This document shows positions 16,605 through 27,200 of a stretch of DNA of 43,473 nucleotides, piece after piece (within the stretch, counting starts at the first letter, position 1; every line of letters starts with the position of its first letter). A program made the position numbers and the translations under genes. The stretch lies in assembly GCA_020426625.1 (NCBI GenBank), contig JAGQPR010000010.1, positions 1 to 43,473 of the forward strand. Direction: 5' to 3'. The notes beneath the pieces were generated by a model. The model did not search any database and was not told the DNA's origin. It saw only the letters and a list, made by a program, of their open reading frames with translations. The DNA comes from Planctomycetales bacterium. Its GTDB lineage: Bacteria; Planctomycetota; Planctomycetia; Pirellulales; Pirellulaceae.

Positions 16605-19600
16605 GATGGTCGGTTCCTGATTTTTGCCAGGTAAGTAGTGCGTGCACCCAGGTTAAGCTCGGCCAGTATCTCGTAGGCGCGGTCGTCGCGGCGGTTAGCG
16701 GAGACTTTCGAATTCGCGTCGTTAAGATCGCCGAACACGATGGCCTGTGTTGGGCAGGTCGCTTGGCAGGCTGTCAATAGTTCGCCGTCCTGCACCAAAT
16801 CGGTCGACCGCTCACCGGTGGCGTATCCATTCTTGGCACTGATTCTTGCGGCAGCGATGCGTTGGATGCAGTAGGTACACTTTTCCATCACCCCGCGCAT
16901 CCGTACCGTGACGTCAGGGTTGTGGACCATTTTTTTCAACGTCGAGACGTCGCTCGCCTGCTGCTCGTCTGGGATACCAACCCAAGGTTTGGCTGGTTCG
17001 CGCGGATCGCTAGCTTGATAGTCGAAGTAGTTGAATCGCCGGACTTTGTACGGACAGTTATTCGCACAGTAGCGGGTTCCGATGCAACGGTTGTAAACCA
17101 TGGTGTTGGTACCTTCGGCATCATGTACCGTGGCCGCAACGGGGCAGACCTGTTCGCAGGGAGCATTCTCGCAGTGCGCGCACGCAACAGGCACGTGGAC
17201 TATGTCGGGATCGTCCACCGGACCTTTGAAGTAGCGATCGATGCGGATCCAATGCATCTCTCGGTTCGACAGCACATTTTCGCGTCCGACGACCGGAATG
17301 TTGTTCTCAGCCTGGCAAGCCACTACGCAACCGCTGCAACCGATGCACTTATTCAAGTCGACCGTCATTGCCCAGCGATGTGGCGTATCAAACTGGCTCG
17401 GTTGGTTATAGAGTGGGGCGGGGTGAGGGATGTGCCCAGTGCCGTGCACCGCATGATGGTCGTGGTTGTAATCTGCCAGCGTCGTTTCATGTACTAACAG
17501 GCCCGCTTGTCCTTTGTCACCAAGTCGAGAGGCCAGGGCAAAATCAGCAATAGATGGAAGCACATGGTGCTCTTGCGTCGATGCCAGGGTGACCGTCTTG
17601 CCAATCTTTTCCCAAGCGATGCCGGCTCGCGTGTAGGGCTGGCTCGCCCACCGCAGCGGATAGACGTTGCTGCCAACTTGATTTCCAACTCGCCCTGCTT
17701 GACTGCGTCCATATCCCAGCGGCAATGAGATGCAACCGATGGATTGGCCTGGTATGATCATCACAGGCACTTCGACAGAGTCCTGAAGGCGGATGACTTG
17801 TCCTAGTTTAAGCTTCCACCTCGCGGCATCTGCTGGACTTACCCAGGCTGCGTTATCCCAGGTGAGCTTGCTGATCGGATCGGGTAGTTCTTGCAGCCAA
17901 GCATTGTTGGCAAAGCGGCCGTCGTAGACGCTTGTATCCGCTATGAACTGATATTCCAACTCATCGGTCGGACTGGAAGCTGCATCGATTGCCGCTCGAC
18001 TCGCCGTCGAAGCGAATTCGGTGGTGGGAGTTTTTGGCTGCGAAACGGAAACACTAGGAAAACTTGATCCACTTTGAAAACCGTCATGGATGGCCTGTTC
18101 CCAGCCTTTGTTGCCTGCACTTGAAAAAAGGCTATCGAACGTCTTGCGAACCTCTGTTCGAACGTTGGTGCCATCCTGCCCCGAGATGAGTGCCAACATT
18201 TCAACGGGAGACTTACCACCAAACAATGGTTCAATCAACGGCTGCCCGAGCGTGTAGGTGCCATCCCAGGAGCGACCGTCAGCCCAGGTCTCCAATCCGT
18301 GGGCGAGCGGAATATGCCAGGTGCATGCCTGAGATGTTTCATTGTCGTGAGAACTCAAATGGATCGACACGAGTGGGCGTTCGGTCGTATTGGCTAGATT
18401 CAGTGGTGCATCGGCGGGACCATCATAAAGAGGGTTGCCGCCAAGAATCACCAACGTCTGTATCACGTTGCCTTCTAGCAGCTGACTTAGTTGTCGAATC
18501 GACTGCCCATAGTCTTCAGTTGCCAACTCGCTGAGCGGCTCTTCTGTGTAGCGAAGTGCACCTCCGGTATTTCCCAGCGCCGCGTTGATTACACTAATCC
18601 ATTGATGCCCCTCGGGGCTTAAGCTCGGTCCGCCAATCAACACTGCCTCACTTCCGTATTGCATTAATTCATGGGCCAGCGAGTCGACCTGCTGTTGTAT
18701 TGCCGGATCTAGGCCAGTGGTCGTCGGCTCGGCGGTTAACTGCAGTTGCGAAGCCAGCCTCAACACCGCCTGTTCACACAGCGAGGGCTTGAGCGCGATG
18801 CGCGTGTCCGCAACCGTCCCCGTTAGCGACCAGCTCGATTCGATGCACACCAGGCGGTTCATTTGGCCGTTATCCACGGCATCTCGACCCACGGCCCAAT
18901 CTCGAGCATGTAAGAGATGGTTGGGGTGCAGACCGAGTGGATCTGCATTAATGCATAGTGTGTATTTGGCTTTCTTCAAATCAAGCTGCGGTCGCAATGC
19001 TCTTCCGAAGGCAGCCCGATACCCGGCCCATTCATGGTCTCGATGAAGTGGTTCGTAGTAGAACCATTTGCTCTTGGGTACACTCTGCTGCAGTTCACGC
19101 ATCATCCGCTGCTCGGTCGGACTGCTGGTCGGCTGGACCAAGATGGCCAGTCCATCCCCTTGCCGCGCGCGATGGCTACGAAAGAGTCCGCCAGCCACAG
19201 CTTCGAATCGTTCCCATGAAATTGGCGGCGGTGCGGGACGCCAGTACGCCTCGATCATGGCCTGTTCGTCGACCGTCGGCTGGCTCTGATTCGTGGCTCG
19301 ATTCGATTGCTCATCCTCTGCCGATTGAGTGGTTGGCCGATAACGAATCCCACGACTTCGATCCGGGTCATACAGGTCAAGCACACTTGCTTGAGCTAGA
19401 CCACTGGCAGCACCCAGGCAACTTGGGTGGTCGGGGTTGCCTTCGATCTTGATCGGCCGCCCGTCATAACTTTTGGCCAGGATACCATGAGCGACCCCAC
19501 CTAATTCGAAGATCGTTGCGTAGTGCTCAGCAACGCCGGGCACGAAACCTGAGGGCCGTGACGTATGTGGGCGGATTTCCTCAACCGGCCAACGGCGACA

Positions 19601-19870
19601 ACCCGTGGCTGTGATGCCCGCGAGCGCCATACTGGCGCCGAGCAACCGCATGAAGCTACGCCGATCATGACGGGCGATGGCTTCAGCCAACAATGGGAAT
19701 TCGTTGGCTAGCATCTCGGTCGCTTGCGGAGCCATTGCCAACTGCTCGACCGAGCGCCAATAACGATTGGCTGCAACGGACTGCGTTGGCTGGGACCCAA
19801 ACGTCTCAAGGGACGAGAGCAGCGGTAGACGCCTTGAGTTGCCCTGCAGTGACTGTTTCATCGATGACAT
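16601..19870 (-). CDS. actB: Alternative complex III subunit ActB (molybdopterin-fold plus four-cluster Fe-S protein)
   Basis: A protein of 1,089 residues. The N-terminal part has a twin-arginine signal ([14 protein letters not shown]) and a fold related to molybdopterin oxidoreductases but without cofactor ligands, as known for ActB. The C-terminal third is a DmsB/NrfC-like ferredoxin: [37 protein letters not shown] and CTYC...CQATCP, where T in the third group replaces one Cys and fits the [3Fe-4S] site known in this subunit. It relays electrons from ActC to the ActA/ActE hemes. I chose the ATG at 19870 (GAG 9 bases upstream). An ATG at 19861, overlapping the actA stop as ATGA, is an equally credible start. 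Confidence 0.92.
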   Translation of the reverse strand: MSSMKQSLQGNSRRLPLLSSLETFGSQPTQSVAANRYWRSVEQLAMAPQATEMLANEFPLLAEAIARHDRRSFMRLLGASMALAGITATGCRRWPVEEIRPHTSRPSGFVPGVAEHYATIFELGGVAHGILAKSYDGRPIKIEGNPDHPSCLGAASGLAQASVLDLYDPDRSRGIRYRPTTQSAEDEQSNRATNQSQPTVDEQAMIEAYWRPAPPPISWERFEAVAGGLFRSHRARQGDGLAILVQPTSSPTEQRMMRELQQSVPKSKWFYYEPLHRDHEWAGYRAAFGRALRPQLDLKKAKYTLCINADPLGLHPNHLLHARDWAVGRDAVDNGQMNRLVCIESSWSLTGTVADTRIALKPSLCEQAVLRLASQLQLTAEPTTTGLDPAIQQQVDSLAHELMQYGSEAVLIGGPSLSPEGHQWISVINAALGNTGGALRYTEEPLSELATEDYGQSIRQLSQLLEGNVIQTLVILGGNPLYDGPADAPLNLANTTERPLVSIHLSSHDNETSQACTWHIPLAHGLETWADGRSWDGTYTLGQPLIEPLFGGKSPVEMLALISGQDGTNVRTEVRKTFDSLFSSAGNKGWEQAIHDGFQSGSSFPSVSVSQPKTPTTEFASTASRAAIDAASSPTDELEYQFIADTSVYDGRFANNAWLQELPDPISKLTWDNAAWVSPADAARWKLKLGQVIRLQDSVEVPVMIIPGQSIGCISLPLGYGRSQAGRVGNQVGSNVYPLRWASQPYTRAGIAWEKIGKTVTLASTQEHHVLPSIADFALASRLGDKGQAGLLVHETTLADYNHDHHAVHGTGHIPHPAPLYNQPSQFDTPHRWAMTVDLNKCIGCSGCVVACQAENNIPVVGRENVLSNREMHWIRIDRYFKGPVDDPDIVHVPVACAHCENAPCEQVCPVAATVHDAEGTNTMVYNRCIGTRYCANNCPYKVRRFNYFDYQASDPREPAKPWVGIPDEQQASDVSTLKKMVHNPDVTVRMRGVMEKCTYCIQRIAAARISAKNGYATGERSTDLVQDGELLTACQATCPTQAIVFGDLNDANSKVSANRRDDRAYEILAELNLGARTTYLAKIRNRPS

Positions 19871-20586
19871 GTTGAACAACTCGTCATGAAGTGCTGCGGT
19901 TGAACGTGATAGTCTTGAGCCAACTCGGACCCTAGTTCGGATTGACTCTTTCCAGTTGCCGTTAGGGCGTCCCAGCCCATGTAGGTGACGAACTCGCGCG
20001 GTCGCAGGCTCTGCTCCGGTGCACGATGACACTCCAAGCACCAGGCCATCGACAGCGACTGCACCTGAGTTACCTCGTCCATTTGATCGATCCGACCATG
20101 GCACAACTCGCACGCCACTCCTTTGTTGACATGGGCCGCATGATTGAAATAGACGAAATCGGGGACGTCATGCACTTTGATCCACCGCAGCGGATCACCC
20201 GATTCGAAGCTTTCCTTCACCAATGCCAACTTGGGACTGTCGGATTTGATGGCGGCATGGCAATTGAGGCACGTTTGAGTGGGTGGCACTGCCGCATAGG
20301 CGGAAGATTCAACCGTGGAGTGACAGTAGCGACAGTCGAGTTGCAATTTGCCAGCGTGCAACGCATGCGAGAAAGGGACTGGTTGCTGTGGTTGGTAGCC
20401 GACCGCACGCGTATCAGGCGATATCGCCAGAGTGCCGAGCAGTGGAATGTAGGTCATGACACCAATCGCCACGAGCAACAACACCGGAAATAGGTAATTG
20501 GCCCAGCGTGGAAACTGGAATCTAGTCTTTGAATGATCCCCAGCAGAGTCGCCCTCGCCTGCGGGTGGCTCAGGAATGTTGGTCAT
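19858..20586 (-). CDS. actA: Alternative complex III subunit ActA (pentaheme cytochrome c)
   Basis: A 242-residue cytochrome with one N-terminal membrane helix (about 30-51) and five CxxCH motifs at 85, 106, 159, 183 and 237, the number and order expected for ActA. It anchors to the membrane and conducts electrons on the periplasmic side of alternative complex III. Its end overlaps the start of actB. It is the first classical act gene, preceded 3 bp upstream by the unusual cytochrome c/subunit III-like gene. Confidence 0.95.
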   Translation of the reverse strand: MTNIPEPPAGEGDSAGDHSKTRFQFPRWANYLFPVLLLVAIGVMTYIPLLGTLAISPDTRAVGYQPQQPVPFSHALHAGKLQLDCRYCHSTVESSAYAAVPPTQTCLNCHAAIKSDSPKLALVKESFESGDPLRWIKVHDVPDFVYFNHAAHVNKGVACELCHGRIDQMDEVTQVQSLSMAWCLECHRAPEQSLRPREFVTYMGWDALTATGKSQSELGSELAQDYHVQPQHFMTSCSTCHR

Positions 20587-20589
20587 CGA

Positions 20590-21744
20590 TTACCTCCACC
20601 AGAAACAAAGCGACGCGATCAACCCCCAGCTCACTGCGGCGAACAACCAGCCACCGATGGCGGTGCGTGCCCGTCGCAAATGCAGAGCTGGCTTTCCGGA
20701 CAACATCTGCGGCAAGACCACACCGCCGGAGACGATCAAGACTCCTGTGAAAAAAAGGCCATGCACCGCGATCAGCCCCAGCGTCAGCCACCGCATCAAC
20801 GTCACTCGGCGATTGGCCAGCATTTCAGCTCGGAGCAAACCTGCGTTGCGTTCGTCGGCGACATCCAGCCAATCGAATTCGCCTGCTGGACGCTCGGGGA
20901 CTGGCACTACCCAATTGGCCAATTGAACAGATGCAGCAGTTCCACCACTACTCACGGGCTGGGATTGAATCTTCCGAATGAATGCGACGAGATGAGCGAT
21001 GTCGGCTTCATTCAAGAACGGATTTCCTCCGCGCGCCGGCATCACTTTCTTACTTTTATTGTTGGGATCATCGAGAGCCCGCCCCTGGCGAATCACCTTG
21101 GCGATCGACATGTCATTAACCGACTTGACAAACTCGCTTCCAACCAGACTGGGAGCCAGATTCGCAATGCCGCCACCCGTCGGCCCATGGCAGGTGATGC
21201 ACGCCTTGCCAAATATAGCCAGTCCTAACTCGGGATCACCTGGCGTATTGCCAGCAGCTAGTTCAACTGCGGCATCCCCATTTTCAATAGGTCTAGTGGA
21301 GTAATCCATGATGATGGGATCGAGCGTCAATGTTCTTGCGGCCATAACGGCTTGTATGCCCAGCACACTCACACCGCACAGGAGTGCCACGAGCCAATGT
21401 CCCTGGTAACTTGAGACACGACACAATCGTAACGCTCGCATGGCCCACCACAGATTTAGCAGCCCCCACACCAGTCCGGCCAGCAACAGCCAGGACCAAA
21501 CGGAATCGAGCATTCCGCCACTGGTTGTACCCGCATCGCCTGCGACATACGTTCGCTGAATGACGTAGGCCGAGAACCATGTCAGCCAAAATGCAACTAG
21601 CGATATGGCAGCTAGTACAAAGCCGCCTGGAAGCCAAGGGTTGGAAGCCGCCCCACGATGGGCCAAGCTGCCCTGCGTTTTTTTTGGGGCTTGATCGGGC
21701 CGAAGGGGACGATCGGTTGCAATCGTTGCGAACTCATCAGACAT
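20590..21744 (-). CDS. Membrane protein resembling cytochrome oxidase subunit III with inserted cytochrome c domain
   Basis: A 384-residue protein with five predicted membrane helices (about 41-62, 83-105, 117-137, 318-340, 362-382). The third helix carries GVSVLGIQAVM, similar to the LGIQAYEW region of heme-copper oxidase subunit III. The fourth has GLIAVHGLFFTGVLI, similar to its GFHGLHV helix. Between helices three and four lies a cytochrome c domain with one heme motif (CITCHG, 182-186) and a likely Met ligand in KVMPARGG. The gene leads the act operon, 3 bp before actA. I infer an electron-transfer partner linking alternative complex III to an oxidase. The ATG at 21744 is preferred over an upstream TTG or CTG because the N-terminus before it shows no conserved features. 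Confidence 0.6.
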   Translation of the reverse strand: MSDEFATIATDRPLRPDQAPKKTQGSLAHRGAASNPWLPGGFVLAAISLVAFWLTWFSAYVIQRTYVAGDAGTTSGGMLDSVWSWLLLAGLVWGLLNLWWAMRALRLCRVSSYQGHWLVALLCGVSVLGIQAVMAARTLTLDPIIMDYSTRPIENGDAAVELAAGNTPGDPELGLAIFGKACITCHGPTGGGIANLAPSLVGSEFVKSVNDMSIAKVIRQGRALDDPNNKSKKVMPARGGNPFLNEADIAHLVAFIRKIQSQPVSSGGTAASVQLANWVVPVPERPAGEFDWLDVADERNAGLLRAEMLANRRVTLMRWLTLGLIAVHGLFFTGVLIVSGGVVLPQMLSGKPALHLRRARTAIGGWLFAAVSWGLIASLCFWWR

Positions 21745-21837
21745 AGCAGCAGGCTCCGCTCGACATGCGATCTGCTTAAAAGCCTGGTCGTGGCGGCAGC
21801 TCAAACACAACCGAAGCACTCACAGGAAACAGCCGAA

Positions 21838-21866
21838 ACATTACTCTTTAATTCGTCGTTGCACAA
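21838..21866 (-). promoter_or_regulatory. Weak candidate promoter for the act operon
   Basis: On the minus strand TTGTGC (21861-21866) and TAATGT (21838-21843) are 17 bases apart, 94 bp upstream of the first gene of the operon. Both are partial matches to sigma-70 elements, so this is tentative. No terminator or other gene is seen in the gap to 21914. Confidence 0.3.
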
Positions 21867-21913
21867 TGCTGTGGCACACAATCCGTGTCGCTGCGACAGT
21901 CTGCCACCCGCCG

Positions 21914-23410
21914 CTACCGAGCACTCGCAAGCGGGGCCTGGACCTCAATGGGCGAGTTGAGTAGACGAGCGATCACATCTTGAGCGGAGTAGCTCGAAGC
22001 TTTTTCGGTAGGTAAGAATCGCCAGATATTGGCGACGTCGTTACCGCAGGTGATGATAGGTGGCTCCAATTCTCCAGCATGGCATTGCGCTAAATCGACA
22101 GTTGACATGAGGCCATTGCAAATGCACTTGCGCCCCACCGTGTCTGTCAGCTGACCGCCTTTGCGGACATACTGCTCTACCGGTTCACCCGGACAGCGCC
22201 AGCCAATTCGACCATCAGGCCTTCTGTAAGCTTGCCGCAAATAGCCGAGGTCACAGCGGCGCGTTCTCGCTTCGGCGACCTCCTGTTCCGACAAGCTTCC
22301 ACTGAGCGCGAGGACCTTGAAAGGAAAGCCTGTCGGTGAGGCGGCGGGGTCCGTGCGCACATCGGTTTGCCCGGCCACTGATAGAGCGATAACCCGACGC
22401 TTTAGTTCTGGTTCGATTCCAGATTCTTCGCAGAAAGCGAAAGCAGTTCCGACTTGAATGCCCGCCGCACCACTCTTCAACGCGGCATTTAAGTGCTCGG
22501 CAGACCCATAGGTACCCGCCAACCAAAATGGCAAGCCGAGTTCACGAAATGTGGCTAATTCGGGTTCATCGCGCGGCCCATAGATCGGTTCTCCGTTTGG
22601 ATCGAGCTTCAGGCCTCCACGCGGCGGTGCGTTGTGCCCGCCAGCTGAATGGCCCTCGACAATAAAACCGTCTACCCTGCCGTTCGACTTGCGAGCCAAC
22701 ATCGTAGCCAATGTCCCGGATGAGACGATCGCTAGAAATCTCGGGCGCCGCAACCAAGGGACTTCGCCCTCGGTGAACTCCTCTGGTGAAAACGCAACAC
22801 AGTGGTGCTCGCCAGCCTCTGCCCCTTCGACCAGTAGCGGCAGCTCCGCCGATTCACCATCGGAAAAGCGATCTAGCACCCCGGGGATTGCCCTGGGAAT
22901 CCCTGCACCCATCAGCACATAGTCCACATCAGCCAGCATCGCCCCATACAGGCTAGCCAAGGTTGGAGTCTGGATCTTTTCGAGGAGATTGATACCAATC
23001 GGTCCTCGATGCCCTCGCTTGGCAAGGAATACCTCGACAAAATTCGCCAAGACCACCCGCTCGACATGCTCGCGTTTTGGACGCTCCGTCAAAGCCATGA
23101 CGGGCGAAAACGGTGCATCAGCATCCTTGCCGCCATCAATGAAGTACTTGTCCCAAACACGCTCCGCCATCTTAGGAAACGGAAACTCATCGAAGGCTAG
23201 CTTTAGTTCTCCATCTGGATCGCCAAGCTCCAGCCGTCGGACCAAGACTGTGTCGAGCGCAGTCCCCGAAACCACGCCCAGCTGCCCCTGGCAGCCGACA
23301 GCTCGCGCTAGTCTCCAGCTCGATACGGCAACTCCCATCCCACCCTGAATCAGTTGCGGGTAATTTGCTTGCTCTCGTACCGCATCCTTCATCGCTCTCT
23401 GTCCAGCCAT
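21914..23410 (-). CDS. Nitronate monooxygenase / NAD(P)H-dependent flavin oxidoreductase family
   Basis: A 498-residue cytoplasmic TIM-barrel flavoprotein of the 2-nitropropane dioxygenase superfamily. Family segments visible are QGGMGVAVS near the start, VSSGTLATM, VEGHSAGGHNAPPRG with the FMN-phosphate-binding Gly residues and the catalytic-region histidine, and GAAGIQVGTAFAF. Members oxidise nitronates to carbonyl compound plus nitrite, or act as enoyl reductases (PfaD-like), so the substrate is uncertain. The C-terminal 100 residues hold several cysteines (CIC, C, C). The ATG at 23410 has AGGA nine bases upstream; 23416 is an alternative. A palindromic box lies about 45 bp upstream. Liberation of nitrite would fit the nitrogen-oxide context. 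Confidence 0.8.
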   Translation of the reverse strand: MAGQRAMKDAVREQANYPQLIQGGMGVAVSSWRLARAVGCQGQLGVVSGTALDTVLVRRLELGDPDGELKLAFDEFPFPKMAERVWDKYFIDGGKDADAPFSPVMALTERPKREHVERVVLANFVEVFLAKRGHRGPIGINLLEKIQTPTLASLYGAMLADVDYVLMGAGIPRAIPGVLDRFSDGESAELPLLVEGAEAGEHHCVAFSPEEFTEGEVPWLRRPRFLAIVSSGTLATMLARKSNGRVDGFIVEGHSAGGHNAPPRGGLKLDPNGEPIYGPRDEPELATFRELGLPFWLAGTYGSAEHLNAALKSGAAGIQVGTAFAFCEESGIEPELKRRVIALSVAGQTDVRTDPAASPTGFPFKVLALSGSLSEQEVAEARTRRCDLGYLRQAYRRPDGRIGWRCPGEPVEQYVRKGGQLTDTVGRKCICNGLMSTVDLAQCHAGELEPPIITCGNDVANIWRFLPTEKASSYSAQDVIARLLNSPIEVQAPLASAR

Positions 23411-23451
23411 AACCATATTTCCTTGTGCATGTCCGCCGACATCAACAAACC

Positions 23452-23469
23452 TGCATATCACGATATACA
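23452..23469. promoter_or_regulatory. Palindromic operator candidate before nitronate monooxygenase gene
   Basis: TGCATATCA-CGATATACA is an almost perfect 18-bp palindrome 42-59 bp upstream of the start codon. Its first 17 bases agree with box 1 of the moa operon at 12 of 17 positions, including the ends TGCA and TATAC. It may be the site of the Rrf2 regulator encoded at 1957. Confidence 0.45.
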
Positions 23470-23585
23470 ATTCGGCGATTAGAGCAAGGTGCCGCCGATT
23501 GACACTGAACATGGAACCGCCTGTTCCGCGAACGAGTCAGCGGACTGTGACGGGAAAGCACACAGACCGGGCACTACTGACTGGT

Positions 23586-23996
23586 TCACTTACCGACAAA
23601 GACACCGAAATTGGTATTCTTTAGAAAGTCTTGCTGGATCTGCTGCAAGGCTAGCATCGAGTGGTGCAGTGGGCAGGGCTCGTGATTCCCGCACCACCCC
23701 GGGCCATACGGACAAGCTGACTTGGCGTCGCGTTCGAAGAGTTGAACGACATGATACAACGTGATTTCACGCGGCGACTTGGCGAGCTTGTATCCACCAC
23801 CGGGGCCAGGTGAGCCTGTGACGAGCCCTCCACGCGATAGCTCTGTGAGGATCTTGGCCACCAGTGGGGCTGGCAAGCTTCTGCTTTCGGCAATATCGCG
23901 GGAGGAAGCCAACGTCGGTGAAACCCCATCGCCGTACAACTCTGCCAGACGACTCATGGCGGCAATCGCATTCTGCGTTGTCTTCTGGTGAAACAT
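23586..23996 (-). CDS. Rrf2-family iron-sulfur transcriptional regulator (second)
   Basis: A 136-residue winged-helix protein of the Rrf2 family: helix-turn-helix over about 5-62, wing with GSPGPGGGYKLA, and a sensor loop with C95-x6-C102-x5-C108. This spacing is close to NsrR/IscR, so an [Fe-S] cluster is expected and signals such as NO, O2 or Fe-S status are possible. It is transcribed away from the nxr operon, and the shared 297-bp intergenic region holds a 23-bp palindrome 32 bp upstream of its start. It probably represses itself and controls the nxr genes; that link is inferred. It is less than 40% similar by eye to the first Rrf2 protein, so the two likely respond to different signals. 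Confidence 0.88.
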   Translation of the reverse strand: MFHQKTTQNAIAAMSRLAELYGDGVSPTLASSRDIAESRSLPAPLVAKILTELSRGGLVTGSPGPGGGYKLAKSPREITLYHVVQLFERDAKSACPYGPGWCGNHEPCPLHHSMLALQQIQQDFLKNTNFGVFVGK

Positions 23997-24027
23997 AACC
24001 TTGTCAACCGATTCAAGCTCGCTCGAT

Positions 24028-24050
24028 AAATCCCGGAATATCCGAGATTT
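24028..24050. promoter_or_regulatory. 23-bp palindromic operator between rrf2 and nxr genes
   Basis: Arms AAATCNCGGA (24028-24037) and TCCGNGATTT (24041-24050) around ATA form an inverted repeat with only one mismatched pair in the arms. It is 32 bp upstream of the second Rrf2 gene and about 114 bp upstream of the candidate nxr -35 element. No second copy was found in the window, so it appears specific to this divergent region. Confidence 0.6.
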
Positions 24051-24163
24051 TACTCTGTCTTACAGGGAGCGACAGGCTTCTAGAATCAAAATGCCCGTCC
24101 AGCCTGGAAGTGCGGCAAATCGTCCATGCTCCGTTTCTTGTTGATCTTACCGACACGGACTGC

Positions 24164-24191
24164 TTGACAAGCCACTCGCCCGACCGATACA
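24164..24191 (+). promoter_or_regulatory. Tentative promoter of the nxr operon
   Basis: A perfect TTGACA at 24164-24169 is followed after 16 bases by GATACA (24186-24191), a partial -10 match, giving a leader of about 100 bases before the nxrA start codon. The remaining stretch 24200-24293 holds only the leader with GAGG as ribosome site at 24281. Confidence 0.4.
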
Positions 24192-24293
24192 ACGGAATTA
24201 CGGAGCCTCTATTCTTTATTTTGTCTCGCGGGGGCTGAGCTTCGACATCCGGGGCGTGACACTTTGTTTCTCGTGGTTTTGAGGAATTGTCCA

Positions 24294-27200
24294 ATGACTG
24301 CTGAGCGTTCACAGGAACAGGCGACCACGGCTCCACCAGCCAGCACCAGTCGGCGACGTTTTCTGACCCAGTTATTGGCCGCGGGAGCTGGAGCGGCCGC
24401 AGCGGCTGATTGGGCGCGAGCGGTGGCTCAGGATATTGTGCCACTGTCGGTCGACAATCCATTGTCCGGCTATCCCAATCGAGAATGGGAAAAGCATTAC
24501 CGCAACCTCTACCAATCCGATTCTTCCTTCACGTTTCTGTGCGCGCCCAACGACACGCATAACTGCCTGTTGAATGCCCACGTCAAAAACGGCGTTGTTA
24601 CCCGCATTAGCCCCACCTTCGGATTCTCGAAAGCGACCGACCTGCAGGGCAATCGAGCCAGTCAGCGCTGGGAACCGCGGGTCTGCCAAAAAGGTCTAGC
24701 CCTCGTACGCCGCTTCTACGGTGATCGTCGTTGCAAGCGACCAATGATGCGCAAGGGCTTTAAGCAGTGGGCCGAAGACGGCTTTCCACGCGATCCGCAA
24801 ACCGGTGCCGTTGACCCCGCCAAGTACCTCCGCCGCGGCCGGGACACATGGGTGGCGGTTAGTTGGGATGACGCACTGAAGTATTCTGCCCAAGCGATGG
24901 CCAACATTGCTGAAACCTACACCGGCGAACAAGGCAAGCGGTATCTGCTGGCCCAAGGCTACGATCCGCTGATGGTTGATGCCGCCCAAGGCGCGGGAAC
25001 CCAGACCCTGAAGTTCCGTGGAGGCATGATGGCCTTGGGCGCTACACGCATCATGGCTCAGTACCGCATGGCCAATTCTATGGCACTATTGGATTCGGCG
25101 ATTCGCAAAGTTGGTCCGGACGAAGCTTTGGGAGCACGTGGTTGGGACAACTACACCTGGCATACCGACTTGCCACCAGGGCACCCCATGGTAACGGGCC
25201 AACAAACACTCGATTTTGACCTCTGCAACGTCGAGCATTCGAATCTGATCCTGGTGTGGGGCATGAATTGGATTTGCACCAAGATGCCCGACTCTCATTG
25301 GTTGACCGAAGCTCGTATGAAAGGAGCGAAGGTAGTAGTCATTGCTTGCGAATATTCGTCGACCATGAACAAAGCTGACGAAGCACTCATCGTGCGACCG
25401 GGCACTACACCGGCACTTGCCCTGGGATTGGCTCAGGTAATTATCCAAGAGAAAATCTTCGATCGTGATTTCGTGATGAGCCATACAGATCTGCCGTTGT
25501 TGGTCCGCATGGATAACGGGCAGATGCTGCAGGCGCGAGATGTATTTCCAAATCACCAACCAGCCGAGCTGGCAAACGGATTAGTCGTTTTGCAGGATGG
25601 ACAAAAGAGTCCTCCGCCTCATTTGCAACCGAGCGCGATTACGTCGAAAGCTCGCCGTGAACAATGGGGCGACTACGTCTGCTGGGATACGACCGCCAAT
25701 GCTCCCGTCGTAGTGACTCGCGACCAGATCGGCAAGTTTTTTTTCGAGTCTGGAACCAAGCCACAGTTAGAGGGTGCGGTGACTGTTTCACTCACCAACG
25801 GCCAGAAAGTCCAATGCCGCACCGTTTTCGATGTAACACGTGAAATGCTCGACGGTTCGTATACACCCGAACAAGTCGAGAAACTAACCTGGGCACCCGC
25901 TGAAGCCATTCGTGGACTAGCGCGGCAGATTGCTGCCAACCCCGAGAAAGTTTCCATCGCCATGGGAATGGGCCCCAATCAGTTCTTCAATAATGACTTG
26001 AAAGATCGCAATGTGTTTCTCGTCGCCGCGCTGACTCGCAATGTCGGTTTCATCGGTGGCAACGTGGGTTCGTATGCAGGCAACTATCGCGTTGCCTTCT
26101 TCAGCGGCGCCGTGCAATACAACACGGAGAACCCGTTTGATCTTGAGCTCGACCCCTCCAAACCGGCTCGTCCCAAAATGTACTTCAAGCCGGAGTCGGT
26201 TCACTACTTCAACCACGGTGATACGATTCTGCGATATGGCGATGGAGTATTGACTGGCAAGACGCACATGCCGACGCCTACAAAATCAATTCACGTTTCG
26301 AATTCGAATTCGTTAATCGGCAACGCGAAAGGGCATTACGAAACCGTTGTCAACACACTCAAACGCGTCGAATATGTTGGAATCAATGAATGGTGGTGGA
26401 CTGGTAGTTGCGAGTACGCGGACGTGGTTTTCCCAGTGGATAGCTGGGCCGAGTTTAAGTATCCCGACATGACCATTAGTGTAACCAATCCGTTTCTTTA
26501 TATTTTTCCAGCGACCCCACTCCCTAGAATCCATGACACTCGCAGTGACGTTGAAGTGGCTGCGGGCTTATGCAAAGCGATGGGCGACGTCACGGGAGAC
26601 AATCGCTTTGTGGATATGTGGCACTTTGTGCACCAGGGAACCACGCGCCCTTACCTCCAACGAATTTTGGATTACTCGAATTGCCTTCGCGGCTATCAGA
26701 TTGAAGACTTGGAAGCCAAGGCAGCTCAGGGGATTCCTGCGCTGCTGCAAACGAGGACATATCCAAAGTACGTGGGCTATGAGCAATCGACGGAAAACAA
26801 GCCTTGGTACACGCGGACCGGCCGTCTAGAGTTCTATCGCGACGAGCCTGAGTTTATGGACGCGGGCGAAAACATGGTGCTACACCGTGAACCCATCGAC
26901 TCGACTTTCTATGAACCGAACGTGATCGTGGCCAAGCCGCATCCGTTGTTGAGGCCCAAGAGTCCCGAGGACTACGGCGTTTCACGCAGTGATCTTTCCG
27001 GCGATGCCCGTCAAGCACGGAATGTTATTTTGACAGTCGATGAGCTGCTCAAGACTCAGCATCCTCTCAAGAAGTATGGGTACGAATTTATCTTCCATAC
27101 ACCCAAGTTCCGGCACGGCGCTCATAGTACGCCAACCGACCTGGACATCATCGCGGTGTGGTTCGGACCTTTCGGCGATATGCATCGCGAAGACCGACGC

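Noticed and set aside
16862..17497. 211-residue plus-strand frame within actB
   Set aside because: It is antisense to the Cys-rich Fe-S domain of actB and shows no domain of its own.
12135..21744. Possibility that the actB molybdopterin-like region is an active third molybdoenzyme
   Set aside because: Its neighbours and the fused four-cluster domain define it as ActB, whose molybdopterin-like domain lacks cofactor.
24264..24293. Upstream start for the NxrA-like gene
   Set aside because: The ten added residues have no ribosome site and would disturb a proper Tat signal that begins at 24294.
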